A DNA stretch of 64,000 nucleotides from Thermoguttaceae bacterium. Its GTDB lineage: Bacteria > Planctomycetota > Planctomycetia > Pirellulales > Thermoguttaceae. The stretch is from assembly GCA_017441605.1 (NCBI GenBank), contig JAFRXD010000042.1, positions 1 to 64,000 on the forward strand, written 5' to 3'. The notes beneath the pieces were generated by a model. It was not told the DNA's origin and made no database searches. It saw only the letters and a list, made by a program, of their open reading frames with translations. The translations under genes were made by a program, and so were the position numbers. Numbering within the stretch: the stretch's first letter is position 1; each line of letters opens with the position of its first letter. Below are positions 9,101 through 16,558 of this stretch, piece after piece.

Positions 9101-11343
9101 ACAAGTTGGGAACGGCGGAGCGAACGGAGCGCGCCCCTGACGGCGAGACGGCTTCTCGAGAGACCTCGATCGCGGAGTCGACGTGCGTCGTTCGCGAAAA
9201 CGCTCCGACGTTCGTCGGGGAAGAGCGCGTCGTTCTGTACGAGGACGCGACCCAAACGCCGAAGGTCTGGCGCGCGCGCGCGACGTTCAAATTCTCGGTG
9301 AAAGGGGGGCGAGCCGATCGTTTCCTCATCGCGCTCGACGAGGCGTTTTCGACCGAGATCGACGATCCGAACTCGGAGTTCGAGATCTCGGAAACGACCG
9401 CTCCCAACGGGGCGCGCGCGCTGCTCGCGATCCCGAACAAGCCGGACGTCGAGGAGCGCGAGCTGAATTTGGACGCGACCTTTAAGAACGAGTCCGAAAG
9501 CGTCCGTTTGCCGAGATTTCAGCTTCTTCCGTCCTCTCCGCGAGAGGATCTCTCGAAGCTCGAGCGCTTCGCCCTCCTTCCGACGAAGCGATTCGGATCC
9601 GACGAGAAGTTGAAGTGGTACGTCTACGATATGCGCGCCGTCCCGAACAAACGCTCCGGCGACTCCGACATTTCCGACTCCGAGTCTCTCAACCGTTCGA
9701 CCAAAGCGCTGGTCGACCAGGGAACCGCGACGAAGGCCGCCTCGCCGGATCTTCCGCAAACGGTCGCCGATCGATCGTATCTAATAGCCGATAACTTCGA
9801 CTCTTATATTCGCGGCCCCCTCGCCGGCGCGTCCCTGTCGACCGAATTGGATCGACTCTCGACGACGCGCGCGAGGCACTCCTTCTACGCGAACCGCCGA
9901 GGCGAATTCTTCGGCGCGTCCTCTTTTACGATTCGTCAGAGCTCGCGCGATTCTTGCGTTTTGAAGATACCGACAAATTGCGAGCTCGTCGAGGTTCGCG
10001 TGAACGGGGCGCCTCGCCTGACCGAGCGCTTGGACGGCGCTCCGGGGCGCTGGAGCGTCGATTTGGGCGCCTCGCCGTACGTCAAGCGCGTGGACGCGAC
10101 GTATCGCGGCGCCTGTTCGATTCGCTCCAGTTCGCGAGGAACCCCCCTCTTCGACGCCGATTTCGTCGAAATCGAGGGCGCTCCTCCCGAGCGCGTCCTA
10201 TGGACTTGCGCGTTCGAAACTTCCGAGGATCTCGGTTCCAAGTGGCTCGTTTCGGAGCGGCTCGACTCCGATTTGACTCCCGTGTTGGAAATGGAGCGCG
10301 AGCCGATTCCGTTCGCCGAAGCGGACGAGGCCCTATTTAGAACCGCCGTCGAAACCGCCGCCTCGATGCTCGACGCCTACGAAAGCGATCTGTCTCGATT
10401 TTCCGCCGAAACCGACGCCGACGCGTCCGATTTGCCGCGACTCCGCGCGCGCTGGGACGCCGCTTGGCGCGAATTGGAAACGGTCGTCGCCCTCTATTTA
10501 GAGCGAGAGCCCTCGTCCGCCGGATGGAGCGAGCGACTCTCGCGCGCGGTCTTCGCCCCCGACGAGACCGCGGAAGAGTCCGACGGATCCAAAGAGTCCA
10601 ACTCCGCGCTCGCCGACCCCTTCGCGAGATGGACCCTGGAGCGGTATCGCGAGACGATGAGGCAAAAGCGCAATCTCGACGAGCAGTACCGCGTCGACGC
10701 GAAAACCGACGCGAGCTCGGAGCGGTTCTTCTCGCCGCAAAGCCTTTGGATTCGCGAGGTCGGAGCGTCGACCCGCGTCCTCTTTGGCGTCGCGAGCGGA
10801 AAAGCGCGAGGACTCGCCGTCGTCGCCGAACCAAAGCCGTTTAATTTCTTCGGCTCGCGGCTCGCGGCGGTTCTCTTCTTCGTTTTCGCCACGCCCGTTC
10901 TCGCTCGCGCGGTAAGGCGTCGCCCCTCGCGCTCGCGGCTCGGGATTCTCTTCAGTTTCGGGGCGGTCGCCGTTTGCGCGAGTCTGTTTTTCGTTCTCGA
11001 TTGGCGCGTTCCCGGGCTGATCGGGGTCTTCGCGCTCGCGATTTTCGCGCTGATCGGCTCCTCGACCTCGCGCCGCGCTTACGGGGAGACCGAGCCCGCG
11101 CGCTCCCCCGAGTCGATTCTCGACGACGACGATTCGTCTCTGGAGCCCGACTTGCGGTTCTGGCGGCGCGGCGACGATCTCAGTTCGACCGCCGATTTGG
11201 ACGTCGCCGGGGACGAGCCCTCGGCGCCCTCGCCGGGAAGCGGTTTCCCCTCTCGCTCCGACGAGCCTCCGTCCGACCTCGAGCCGTTCGACGATTCTCG
11301 CGGCTCGACCGACGACGAGTCGATCGAGGAACCGTTCGATTAG
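3199..11343 (+). CDS. Giant (2714 aa) secreted/membrane protein of unknown function
   Basis: The ATG at 3199 follows a GAGGA ribosome site and opens with a classic signal peptide (basic N-terminus, hydrophobic core to about residue 32, cleavage near ASG/EE). Residues 50-1230 are beta-rich with no motif I recognise. Three membrane segments lie near residues 1240, 1266 and 1292. A basic linker follows. A fourth hydrophobic stretch (about 1374-1396, ending in SSRAADPP) looks like a second signal sequence. A second beta-rich ectodomain runs from 1410 to 2540. Three more membrane segments (about 2554, 2580 and 2604) precede a strongly acidic tail. The layout suggests two ancestral membrane-anchored secreted proteins fused end to end. 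It lies downstream of a similar large gene, probably co-transcribed. The uniform frame with no internal stop argues for a real gene; function unknown. Confidence 0.85.
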   Translation: MKSDLLKNGTARAILRVLRAAIPIVALALFVRAIPASGEEPSATDEASVSERESDVAKKETAFPSFRFWKIPADSIDRWPWGDKKHLPIRIEQFNEWLAISQEIDRLRAEDERAREFATATLSLDARLIGDRLEGRGVYRVRASIPGDDLGFDSTSPLELRDFSFAPTRSDVSSANLLDSVGVYPDGALRLPNSEEKDRSFSWSQRGKSDKGSVSFDFVFPNASRVELRLETPATAKVLSPDGAIESEEDARGAVKTWRVYFGGKPTATLTIEGAGTASTSDEFAVGVRQESSYRIAPEGIELTTRMEFERTEARPDKLTLSLELPLRLVSLEWGTGKEPRFRFLPKREGEDATTLEIDVPKRTENLDELKLTAICPVALDAETKLPRVWFDEGAFFWQETTWRLIVVRPLVASSSVPFDAARARDSRRASAEDAEVFLYKLFSSRGGTTIKLRALRREPIFDSATECSFASPDADATARTTLLFDFSGASSPRATIPLAPDWTIDSVLSSSDEPISWFCDEDPTTKRRVLSISFQRLPSGGRPARVALTARRPAASQGAIEVDKLCPFDLSEHLRGARALSLRAEPPYQIKLSTRSGGAFSPTPAKPDYAFDESELRAAVPSAFDSEPLFFGAQTLGAVVSLESGGANRVVSGTCECGIIFDLDEYYLKNYRVYKFVQRWNLRVEPTSGASLERVVFYASATPEGTVDSDAPWKWSLPGDSEGVRVAPRISKEEFEARGIPKEFGAFEIGLDSPKNSPFDLTIEFESRGSASTQIPLLFFPETNDSSIEIVADSPQRFPFWTKTSGARETTPPVAPPDRREVLKKAFRYDPVVAGDLESDFPRIDAMFEPPADEPVVETTPPVALCWFQELDAFFQEDGGARNRALFYVENRGRDYVSVVLPPDAPFQSVFSIWIDGRKALFSYDATSRTVKIVLPRERRFVCAGIEYESNSPKLVGGAKIVPSAPTCDLPVLSSLWRARTPPRYLTTNRAVESRRAPFDFIKFFSLAPFVSRAPSDEALGAVGDRFMDRFGELIVANRPNSETTEPEADGSRPARAARSERPTWGDAFGSAKSVRALFALDPAVSEPSDATFSLYVDRVAFARLGITPSALPPNPTATSNKDRARRALEESGLVLVFFDERSALATSADALIRAEIDAVPLRGSSVRRFRSPAAARAFRSQVAVDGRSRFVSPEYWSSATPLRDPWATIPPDENAVGWNLTPISLDDGEVEIRVVDRYFLWSLELFCFLAFVAPLWRGGSVSPQFYVIVLGICAALACVVESRWLFPIRGAALGTIFALALRIAFSYASSGRRRKPRKKSLSVKPEPAEIPEAPSDESSVEGFVDFSKMPLEERRRLRGDDGESEARPDGFASLNLLFALAIAVSLVLALASSRAADPPDAAASSSPLESSAASDSEAPSSDSVRRVFVPVDKNYEPTGDYYWIDSEFYEEAREAIRERPRERNWRIVDASYEGGVNYNSAEDSLVLFNLKATYLIAMDGTSATISVPGSSAAPDSPAQFDRQAISSEYDERTGETRFEIDDASPGIHRLELFLAAPQFSEDVSEISIDVPRAPSARLALSCPSDAPSLEVPNARGKVVRSLGWLVAELGAVDKIVLKKAASPDRGAKSTLEETELFLLRPRAVQLDVRAVFKYNSTEKIKTIEIEQDPNYAFSGYCQCDEAEIESVDPPTSQNDTLRVSFREPIEGAFSLRVNFIARGFSGAGRLRFPRVSTRGARTTRALAALCSTSDAMCADFPASSISESTFLNEWGTVDGSVVKAYDLAILPPNATFSARINSETPDVALRETFVFGSTEIEKRCDFVIDARADLFRLSIGTPRPFVVDAISLTDEFGSPLDAPDYFATEDGLVAVFRTPIKGKALLSLTGRTKARVDRPQPLPVFYVKDAATRSRLVRVHCASDVYLEWTPPSDWKSLPRSRVADFGDAPDPDAGLVGVFAQGEATDSENKLGTAERTERAPDGETASRETSIAESTCVVRENAPTFVGEERVVLYEDATQTPKVWRARATFKFSVKGGRADRFLIALDEAFSTEIDDPNSEFEISETTAPNGARALLAIPNKPDVEERELNLDATFKNESESVRLPRFQLLPSSPREDLSKLERFALLPTKRFGSDEKLKWYVYDMRAVPNKRSGDSDISDSESLNRSTKALVDQGTATKAASPDLPQTVADRSYLIADNFDSYIRGPLAGASLSTELDRLSTTRARHSFYANRRGEFFGASSFTIRQSSRDSCVLKIPTNCELVEVRVNGAPRLTERLDGAPGRWSVDLGASPYVKRVDATYRGACSIRSSSRGTPLFDADFVEIEGAPPERVLWTCAFETSEDLGSKWLVSERLDSDLTPVLEMEREPIPFAEADEALFRTAVETAASMLDAYESDLSRFSAETDADASDLPRLRARWDAAWRELETVVALYLEREPSSAGWSERLSRAVFAPDETAEESDGSKESNSALADPFARWTLERYRETMRQKRNLDEQYRVDAKTDASSERFFSPQSLWIREVGASTRVLFGVASGKARGLAVVAEPKPFNFFGSRLAAVLFFVFATPVLARAVRRRPSRSRLGILFSFGAVAVCASLFFVLDWRVPGLIGVFALAIFALIGSSTSRRAYGETEPARSPESILDDDDSSLEPDLRFWRRGDDLSSTADLDVAGDEPSAPSPGSGFPSRSDEPPSDLEPFDDSRGSTDDESIEEPFD

Positions 11344-11377
11344 CGCGCTTCGACGCTCGGTTGTCGCTTCGCGGCGC

Positions 11378-11406
11378 TTGACGGAGCGCTATTTTCGTTA
11401 TATAAT
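11378..11406 (+). promoter_or_regulatory. Sigma-70-type promoter for the charged-protein gene
   Basis: TTGACG (11378-11383) and a perfect TATAAT (11401-11406) are separated by 17 bp. The start codon of the next gene is about 80 bases downstream. This is among the best consensus matches in the window. Confidence 0.75.
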
Positions 11407-11486
11407 GCGCAAATCCCCGCCGCGACGCGTTTGAAGGGTCGCGAACGATCGGGCGTAATACGGAATAATAGTTGAGCGCGTTTGAA

Positions 11487-13010
11487 ATGACACGAGAAAA
11501 GAAACTTAGCGATTGGGACGAACTCCAGCGGCAGTTGAGCGAGGATCCGATCCCGAGCGAAAAGTCCGACGCCGAATCGTCGGCAAAAGCGGATCGCGAT
11601 AAGAAAAAACCGGGCTCCAAGGCGAAGAAACAAGCGGATCGCCGGGCGAAGCCGGTCGCGAAAAAGAAGCCCGCCGCCAAAGTCGCCGAGGTTTTGCTCG
11701 ATTCCGACGTCTCCTTCGAGTCGCTGAGCGCCGATTTGGTCGACGCCGCCGTCGCCGCCGCCTCGATGACCGCGAAGAAGACGAAGAAAGTCGCGCAAGA
11801 AGAAGAGGAAGCCCCCAAGCCGAAGCGTCGGCGAAGAAAGCCCGCCACGCTGGAAGAAGAGCGAGAAGAAGAACAGAAAGACGCCGAAATCGGAGGCATC
11901 CTCGCGCGAGTCGTCGAGGGCAAAGAGCGCGAGGCGGAGCTCGAAACGATTGAATTAAAGCCCGCCGTTCAAGAATTTGAACCGCTTGTCGCCGAGCCGA
12001 TCGCGAGCGCTCCTCTCGAGCCGATCGAAGAGCCGGCTCCCGAAGAAGCCGAAGCGCCCGTCGTCGAGGCGGAGACCGTCGAGGCGCCCGAAATCGAGGC
12101 GCCGGCCGAGGAGGTCGTCGAGACGGCGACCGCGGAACCGGCGGAAGAAGTCGTCGAGGAGGCGTCGGAACCCGAAGCGAGCGCCGACGAGTTCGACGCG
12201 GGGTTCTGGGACTTCTCCGACGGCGACTCGCTGGAAGTCGATTGGGGAGCCGGGGCCAAGTCCGAGCCGGAGCCGGTCGAGGAGGAAGTCGCCGAACCGA
12301 TCGTCGCCGCCGAGGACGAGGCTCCCGAAGTCGAAGTCGAGGCGAGCGAGAGCGGGGTCGAGTCGGAAGAAGTCGAAGAGGCGTCGGAGCGCCCCGAGCG
12401 CAAGCGAGGGCGGCGCGACCGTCGTCGCGGCGAGCGCAAGGCGGAGCCCGAGACCGAAAAAGAAGAGCCGAAGGAGGACGTCGACGCGTTCGCCGATCCC
12501 GGCGCGGTCGACTTGGACGTCGACGAGAACGTTTGGGCGTTCTTCGCGACCCCCGAAAAAGAGGAGAACCTAGGGTTCGCCCCGCGAAAAGAGAGCAAGG
12601 CGAAGAAAGAGTCCAAGCCCGCGAGGGAACCGGAGCCGGTCGAGGCGGTCGAAACGCCGCGAGCTCCCGAGCGCGAAGAGCCGCGCCCGCGCCGCGCGTC
12701 CCGAAGACGCGACGAGGACGTCGACTTTGAAAGCGCGCGCGAGGAGGTCGTCGAGGAGCGCCGAGAGCGAGAGCCTCGTCGCGCTCGCGAGCGACGCCGA
12801 GAAATCGAGGAGGAACCGCGCGAGGTCGTTCGCGAGGAGCGCCCCGAGCCGAAGGCGAAACGAGGCGCGAAACGAGAGCGCGAGGAAGTTCGTGAGGCCG
12901 AGCCGGTCGCCGAGGAGCGCCGCGCTTCGGAGCGAGTTCTTCCGAGCTGGAACGACGCGATCTCTTACGTGGTGAAATACAATCTCGGCCGTCGGGGTCG
13001 AGCGCGTTAA
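11487..13010 (+). CDS. Highly charged, probably disordered protein with a conserved-looking C-terminal segment
   Basis: The ATG at 11487 is preferred over an in-frame TTG at 11472; neither has a clear Shine-Dalgarno. The product is about 507 residues. Residues 30-110 are Lys/Ala-rich, 120-330 are a long Glu/Val/Pro/Ala-rich acidic tract, and 330-480 alternate Arg and Glu blocks. The only folded-looking part is the extreme C-terminus (LPSWNDAISYVVKYNLGRR), which resembles a short helical motif I associate, from memory, with planctomycete disordered proteins. There is no signal peptide or membrane segment, so it should be cytoplasmic. The mixture of acidic and arginine-rich tracts would suit RNA or nucleoid association, but this is inference. 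It has its own strong promoter and terminator, so it is a single-gene unit. Confidence 0.7.
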   Translation: MTREKKLSDWDELQRQLSEDPIPSEKSDAESSAKADRDKKKPGSKAKKQADRRAKPVAKKKPAAKVAEVLLDSDVSFESLSADLVDAAVAAASMTAKKTKKVAQEEEEAPKPKRRRRKPATLEEEREEEQKDAEIGGILARVVEGKEREAELETIELKPAVQEFEPLVAEPIASAPLEPIEEPAPEEAEAPVVEAETVEAPEIEAPAEEVVETATAEPAEEVVEEASEPEASADEFDAGFWDFSDGDSLEVDWGAGAKSEPEPVEEEVAEPIVAAEDEAPEVEVEASESGVESEEVEEASERPERKRGRRDRRRGERKAEPETEKEEPKEDVDAFADPGAVDLDVDENVWAFFATPEKEENLGFAPRKESKAKKESKPAREPEPVEAVETPRAPEREEPRPRRASRRRDEDVDFESAREEVVEERREREPRRARERRREIEEEPREVVREERPEPKAKRGAKREREEVREAEPVAEERRASERVLPSWNDAISYVVKYNLGRRGRAR

Positions 13011-13033
13011 GAGCGATTTTGTTCGCTTACTCG

Positions 13034-13082
13034 GAGCGGAGAGGCGATTCGCGAGTTCGGATCGGCCCTCCGCTCTTTTTTT
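13034..13082 (+). terminator. Intrinsic terminator after the charged-protein gene
   Basis: GAGCGGAG (13034-13041) pairs with CTCCGCTC (13068-13075), followed directly by seven T. The stem closes a 26-base loop, so it is weaker than a compact hairpin, but the position 24 bases after the stop codon fits. Confidence 0.65.
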
Positions 13083-13549
13083 ATCGAGTCGAACGAATCT
13101 CGTTAAAAACCGCAAGACGCGTTCAGTCGCTAATGAGTTTTTCAAAAAATAGCTCAAAAGACGAAAAAAAGGAAAATCGATTGAATTGGCGAATTAAAAT
13201 CTACGATAAACATATCGGCGAAAGAGCCCCCGACGCCTTGCGGCATAGGGCGTCGAGGTATAACTAGGCACATTTGGCGTCCGCGCGGAGCGAGCGCTCG
13301 AAATTTGTTCGCCGCCGCGAGCGCCGTTGGCTCGACGAACGCGGTTCGTCGGTCGAGCGACGCGACGTAGTTTTGACGCCGTTATTATTCGCGCAAACCC
13401 GAGTTCGCGCAACCGCGTCGGTCGGTCGTCGCGACGCTTGGCGGATCGCCTTGGACGCGGGATGCGATCGGGGTTCGTTTAACCCCGGGCGATCGTCGAA
13501 ACGGACGAATTTAATCGATCAATATTAGATCTTGGCAGGAGGAAAAGGC
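13083..13549 (+). other. Long intergenic region and leader before the BON gene
   Basis: No convincing gene is visible. Bases 13130-13210 are AT-rich compared with the surroundings. CGACGCC/GGGCGTCG arms around 13231-13256 can form a hairpin. A weak promoter candidate is TTGCGG (13238-13243), 15 bp, TATAAC (13259-13264). If used, it would give a leader of about 280 nucleotides ending in the strong AGGAGG site (13537-13542) of the BON gene. The leader is long enough for an RNA regulatory element, but I match it to no known riboswitch. Confidence 0.4.
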
Positions 13550-14374
13550 ATGCGACGTTTGTTCGTACCGATTTGTTTCGGCTTACTTATCGCCCTCGGC
13601 GCGCCGAGCGTTTGGGCCGGTAATCAGGAAGAGGCCAATAAGATTGCTCAACGTTTGACGCAACAATATCCGCAATATAACATCGAAGTCGCTTACCAAG
13701 AGGGCACGGTTCGCCTTCGCGGCGACGTCGCTTCGGAAGCGGATCGCGACGAAATCGCGAATTTCGTTCGCCGCATTCCGAAAGTTCGCGCCGTCTCCGA
13801 GACGATGAACGTTACCCCGAACGCCGCGAAGCCGATCGTCGTTGACGAGCCCGCCATTCGCCCCGTTCAAGCGCTGACCCCCGCGACCGTCGACGGTCGA
13901 TTCTCCGATCCCGCGGAACCCGCCGTTCCCGCGATCGAAGCTTCCGCGTCCGTCAACGTTCCGACCTACGCTTCCGCCGGTTCCGTTGAAGCCAACGTCG
14001 CCGTCGGAGCCCCGGGCGCTCCTCTCGGCGCGCCGATCGAAGGCTACGGCGCCGGCGTTCGTTCGCCCAGCGATTACTTCGCGCCCCAAGGCGCCAACAC
14101 CCCGACCTCGCAAGACGGTCGTCCCAACGTTCCGAATTACGCTTGGCCGAGCTACGCGTCCTATCCGAACTACTCGCAAGTTACCTACCCGAAAGCTTAC
14201 GAAAACGCCGCGTTCCCCTATGTCGGACCGTTCTATCCCTATCCGGAAGTTCCGCTTGGATGGCGCAAAGTCACGATGCAATGGCACGACGGCTACTGGT
14301 GGCTCGACTTCAACGACGGCTCCAAGAACGGACCTTTCTCGCCGCTCTTCCGTCAACACCAACGCTATCGGTAA
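13550..14374 (+). CDS. Secreted BON-domain protein
   Basis: The ATG at 13550 sits 7 bases after a perfect AGGAGG; an in-frame TTG at 13532 overlaps that site and is rejected. The product is 274 residues. Residues 1-24 form a signal peptide ending VWA/GN. Residues about 28-95 are a BON domain: alternating helix and strand, with the typical stretch GTVRLRGDVASEADRDEI and ending in VRAVSETMNV. A Pro/Ala-rich middle follows, then a Tyr/Pro/Trp-rich C-terminus (WPSYASYPNYSQ, WHDGYWWLDFNDGS). BON domains are thought to bind phospholipid or envelope surfaces, so a periplasmic or outer-membrane role is likely. The specific role is unknown. Codon use is less extreme than in the neighbours (more GTT, GCT and CGC), as in well-expressed genes. 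Confidence 0.85.
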   Translation: MRRLFVPICFGLLIALGAPSVWAGNQEEANKIAQRLTQQYPQYNIEVAYQEGTVRLRGDVASEADRDEIANFVRRIPKVRAVSETMNVTPNAAKPIVVDEPAIRPVQALTPATVDGRFSDPAEPAVPAIEASASVNVPTYASAGSVEANVAVGAPGAPLGAPIEGYGAGVRSPSDYFAPQGANTPTSQDGRPNVPNYAWPSYASYPNYSQVTYPKAYENAAFPYVGPFYPYPEVPLGWRKVTMQWHDGYWWLDFNDGSKNGPFSPLFRQHQRYR

Positions 14375-14428
14375 TCACCGGCTAGAGCGGATCTAGAACC
14401 GCTCGACGCTCCGGCTTGAAATCAGAAG

Positions 14429-14465
14429 CGCCGACCGACCCTCGCGGGTTGCGTCGGCGTTTTTT
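14429..14465 (+). terminator. Terminator of the BON gene
   Basis: CGCCGAC (14429-14435) pairs with GTCGGCG (14453-14459), followed by six T (14460-14465), 50 bases after the stop codon. The 3' arm overlaps the -35 box of the next promoter. Confidence 0.75.
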
Positions 14466-14476
14466 CTCGTTATAAT
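14449..14476 (+). promoter_or_regulatory. Promoter for the zinc-ribbon / nuclease genes
   Basis: TTGCGT (14449-14454), a 16-bp spacer and TATAAT (14471-14476). It overlaps the terminator hairpin of the preceding gene. The first start codon is 109 bases downstream of the -10 box. Confidence 0.65.
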
Positions 14477-14584
14477 GAACTCGACGTCGAGCGTCTCTTC
14501 GATTGGCGCTCCGATTCCGACGATTCGTTTTCCTAAGTTAGTTCGCGTTCAAAAGCGCCGCGCGCGCGAAAGAGATTAAAGACA

Positions 14585-14821
14585 ATGCCGATTTACGAGT
14601 ACAAGTGCGAGAAGTGCGGAAAAGCGTTCGAGGAACTGGTGAGAAACGCTTCGGAAACGCCGAATTGCCCGTCCTGCGGCTCCAACGAGGTCGCCAAAAG
14701 AATGAGCGCTCCCGCCTCGGGGAGCTCCGGCGAATCGGATCCCTGCGGCGGTTGCGAATACGGCGGCGGCAAGAGCTCCGGCGGGCATTCTTGCGGCTGC
14801 GGTTGCGGCTGTTGCCACTGA
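14585..14821 (+). CDS. FmdB-family zinc ribbon protein
   Basis: The 78-residue product begins MPIYEYKCEKCGKAFEEL, the signature of the FmdB/regulatory zinc-ribbon family. Two CxxC pairs (C8/C11 and C28/C31, the latter CPSCGS) would bind one zinc. The C-terminus is a Gly/Ser/Cys-rich tail ending CGCGCGCCH, common in these small proteins. Family members have been described as putative regulators, but no activity is firmly established. The following Rpn-type gene starts 32 bases downstream on the same strand and may share its transcript. Confidence 0.9.
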   Translation: MPIYEYKCEKCGKAFEELVRNASETPNCPSCGSNEVAKRMSAPASGSSGESDPCGGCEYGGGKSSGGHSCGCGCGCCH

Positions 14822-14853
14822 GCGGCGCGCTCGATCGAAAAAAGGGGTAAAAG

Positions 14854-16040
14854 ATGGCGAAAACGCCGAGACGGGAGTCCAAAGAACCGGCGAAGAATAG
14901 CGCCCAAGCCAGAGAAACCGCGGCGCGCGAGGAGCGCGTCGCGTTCTTGAAATTTCTTATGAACTCGGATCGCCCCATATCGCCCGAGGAGCGAAACGAG
15001 CGGAAGCGGTTTTTTCACCGGCTATTCCACAAGAAGCGCTCGGTTCTCGGCTCGATCCACGATATTTTCTTCTTTGTCGTAATGTCCGATCGTAAATTTT
15101 TGATCGAGGTTATGAAGAAGTATTTTCCCGACTTGGCGGAGGCGCTGGACTTTGACAAATTGACGTTCGAACCGACGACTCGCGTCAACGCGCTGTTCGA
15201 GCGCAAAGTCGCGGACCTAGTCTTCGTCGTTCCGTGTAAAGATCCTCAAAACGCCGACGTCAGAATCCACATTATCGCGGAGCATAAAGCTCAGCACGGT
15301 CGCCGCGACAATCGACGAACCCTGCTGAACATTCACGAGTACGTCAACCTAACGACTAAAGCGATTCTGAACGACCTCGAGTCCGATAAGAGCAAGAAGT
15401 CGGATCGTTGTCCGCAGGCGATCGCTATCATCTTCTACACGGGCAAAAACGAGAAATACGAAGCTCCGAAATGGTCGGATCTTTTCTTCCTGCCAAAAGA
15501 GCTCGAGCGCTATTTGATCTCGCTTGAAATCCCTTGCGTCAATATTACCCGGCTCCTTACGAACGGCAAAATAAAAGGCTCGCCTCTTGTTCGCGGCGCT
15601 TTTTCCGCGTTGGGCTACGCGGGCAAAGGCGTCTTGGGCAAGAATTTTGGCGCGGTCGTGAAGATATTGAGCAAGATTAAGAAGATCGACTGGCGCGCGA
15701 GGTTCTTGATCGACGCGTGTTTCACCTACGCTTTCGGTTCCGCGAACAACGAAGGACAAGAAATAACCGAGAGAGTTATCTCGAAGCGGTCGGCGAATTG
15801 GAGAATCCCGAGATGAAAAACGAGTTGCTGTTCCATACCGGCTGGTTGAGCGAAGAAGAGGAAAAAGAGCTTTTGGAAAAGGGCGAGAAAGAGGGCGTGA
15901 AAAAGGGCGTCGACAAGGCGCTAAAGCGAGTCGCGACGAATATGCTCGCCAAACGGTATTCCTACGACGAGGTTTCGGAATGCACGGGCGTGCCGCTCCC
16001 GCAGATCGAGACGTTGGCTCGAAGTCTCGATTTGGCGTAA
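14854..16040 (+). pseudogene. Rpn/YhgA-like PD-(D/E)XK nuclease gene with a single-base frameshift
   Basis: The first frame (14854-15816) carries an N-terminal PD-(D/E)XK core. D121 (in VADLVFVVP) is followed after 21 residues by E143 and K145 in IIAEHKAQHG, matching the transposase_31/Rpn family (PF04754). Near 15770 the frame shifts by -1. The natural C-terminus then continues in the next frame to 16040 (ENPEMKNELLFHTGW, EEEEKELLEKG). The neighbouring duplicated copy reads ACCGAAGAGAG where this one reads ACCGAGAGAG, which locates one missing A. Restored, the product would be about 395 residues, close to the intact 384-residue paralogue at 36087. Rpn proteins are DNA endonucleases that raise recombination. 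The frameshift may be genuine decay or a sequence error. Base composition is less GC-rich than in the neighbours, consistent with transfer. Confidence 0.75.
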
Positions 16041-16070
16041 AAGGCGTTCTCAGTCGTTTGTCGAGAATCT

Positions 16071-16374
16071 CCTTGCGTTTGGCTCCGCGAACAACGAAGG
16101 GCAAGAAATAACCGAAGAGAGTTATCTCGAAGCGGTCGGCGAATTGGAGAATCCCGAAATGAAAAACGAATTGCTATTCCACACCGGTTGGTTGAGCGAG
16201 GAAGAAGAAAAAGAGCTTTTGGAAAAGGGCGTGAAAAAGGGCGTCGACAAGGCGCTAAAGCGAGTCGCGCCGAATATGCTCGCCGAAAAGTTTTCCTACG
16301 ACCAAATATCGAGGCGCGCGGGCGCGCCGCTCCCGCGGGTCGAGACGTTGGCTCGAAGTCTCGATTTGGCGTAA
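16071..16374 (+). pseudogene. Duplicated 3' fragment of the Rpn-type nuclease
   Basis: From about 16071 the sequence repeats the end of the preceding gene at high identity: FGSANNEGQEITEESYLEAV, then the LSEEEEKELLEKG segment, then the same ending ARSLDLA and stop. It carries the unshifted frame. It lacks the nuclease core and any plausible start except an ATG at 16144, so it is a remnant. The bases just upstream (reading FVENLLA) differ from copy one, so the fragment may come from a related paralogue rather than a simple tandem copy. Confidence 0.75.
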
Positions 16375-16426
16375 AAGACGTTTTCGTCGGGCGGTCGCGG
16401 ATCAATACTAAAGACGCGTTGGAGTC

Positions 16427-16454
16427 TTGTTTTTTTTGGAGAGCGCGTTACAAT
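16427..16454 (+). promoter_or_regulatory. Probable tatC promoter
   Basis: TTGTTT (16427-16432), 16 bp, TACAAT (16449-16454), followed by a leader of about 100 bases to the tatC start. Confidence 0.5.
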
Positions 16455-16558
16455 GGGCAAGATGGGCAAATTGCGCTCGCGCGTTTGCCAAACCCAAGCC
16501 GACAACTCGAGCGGTTCCTTCGCGGGGATCGACTCGTTGAACATAGGATAGTATTGCA

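Noticed and set aside
13083..13267. Possible small gene (82 codons starting near 13019)
   Set aside because: The frame overlaps the terminator hairpin, has no ribosome site and the residue pattern is not protein-like.
14854..16040. Transposase of an insertion sequence
   Set aside because: The family carries a transposase label in some databases, but there are no terminal inverted repeats or target duplications, and the fold is a PD-(D/E)XK nuclease.
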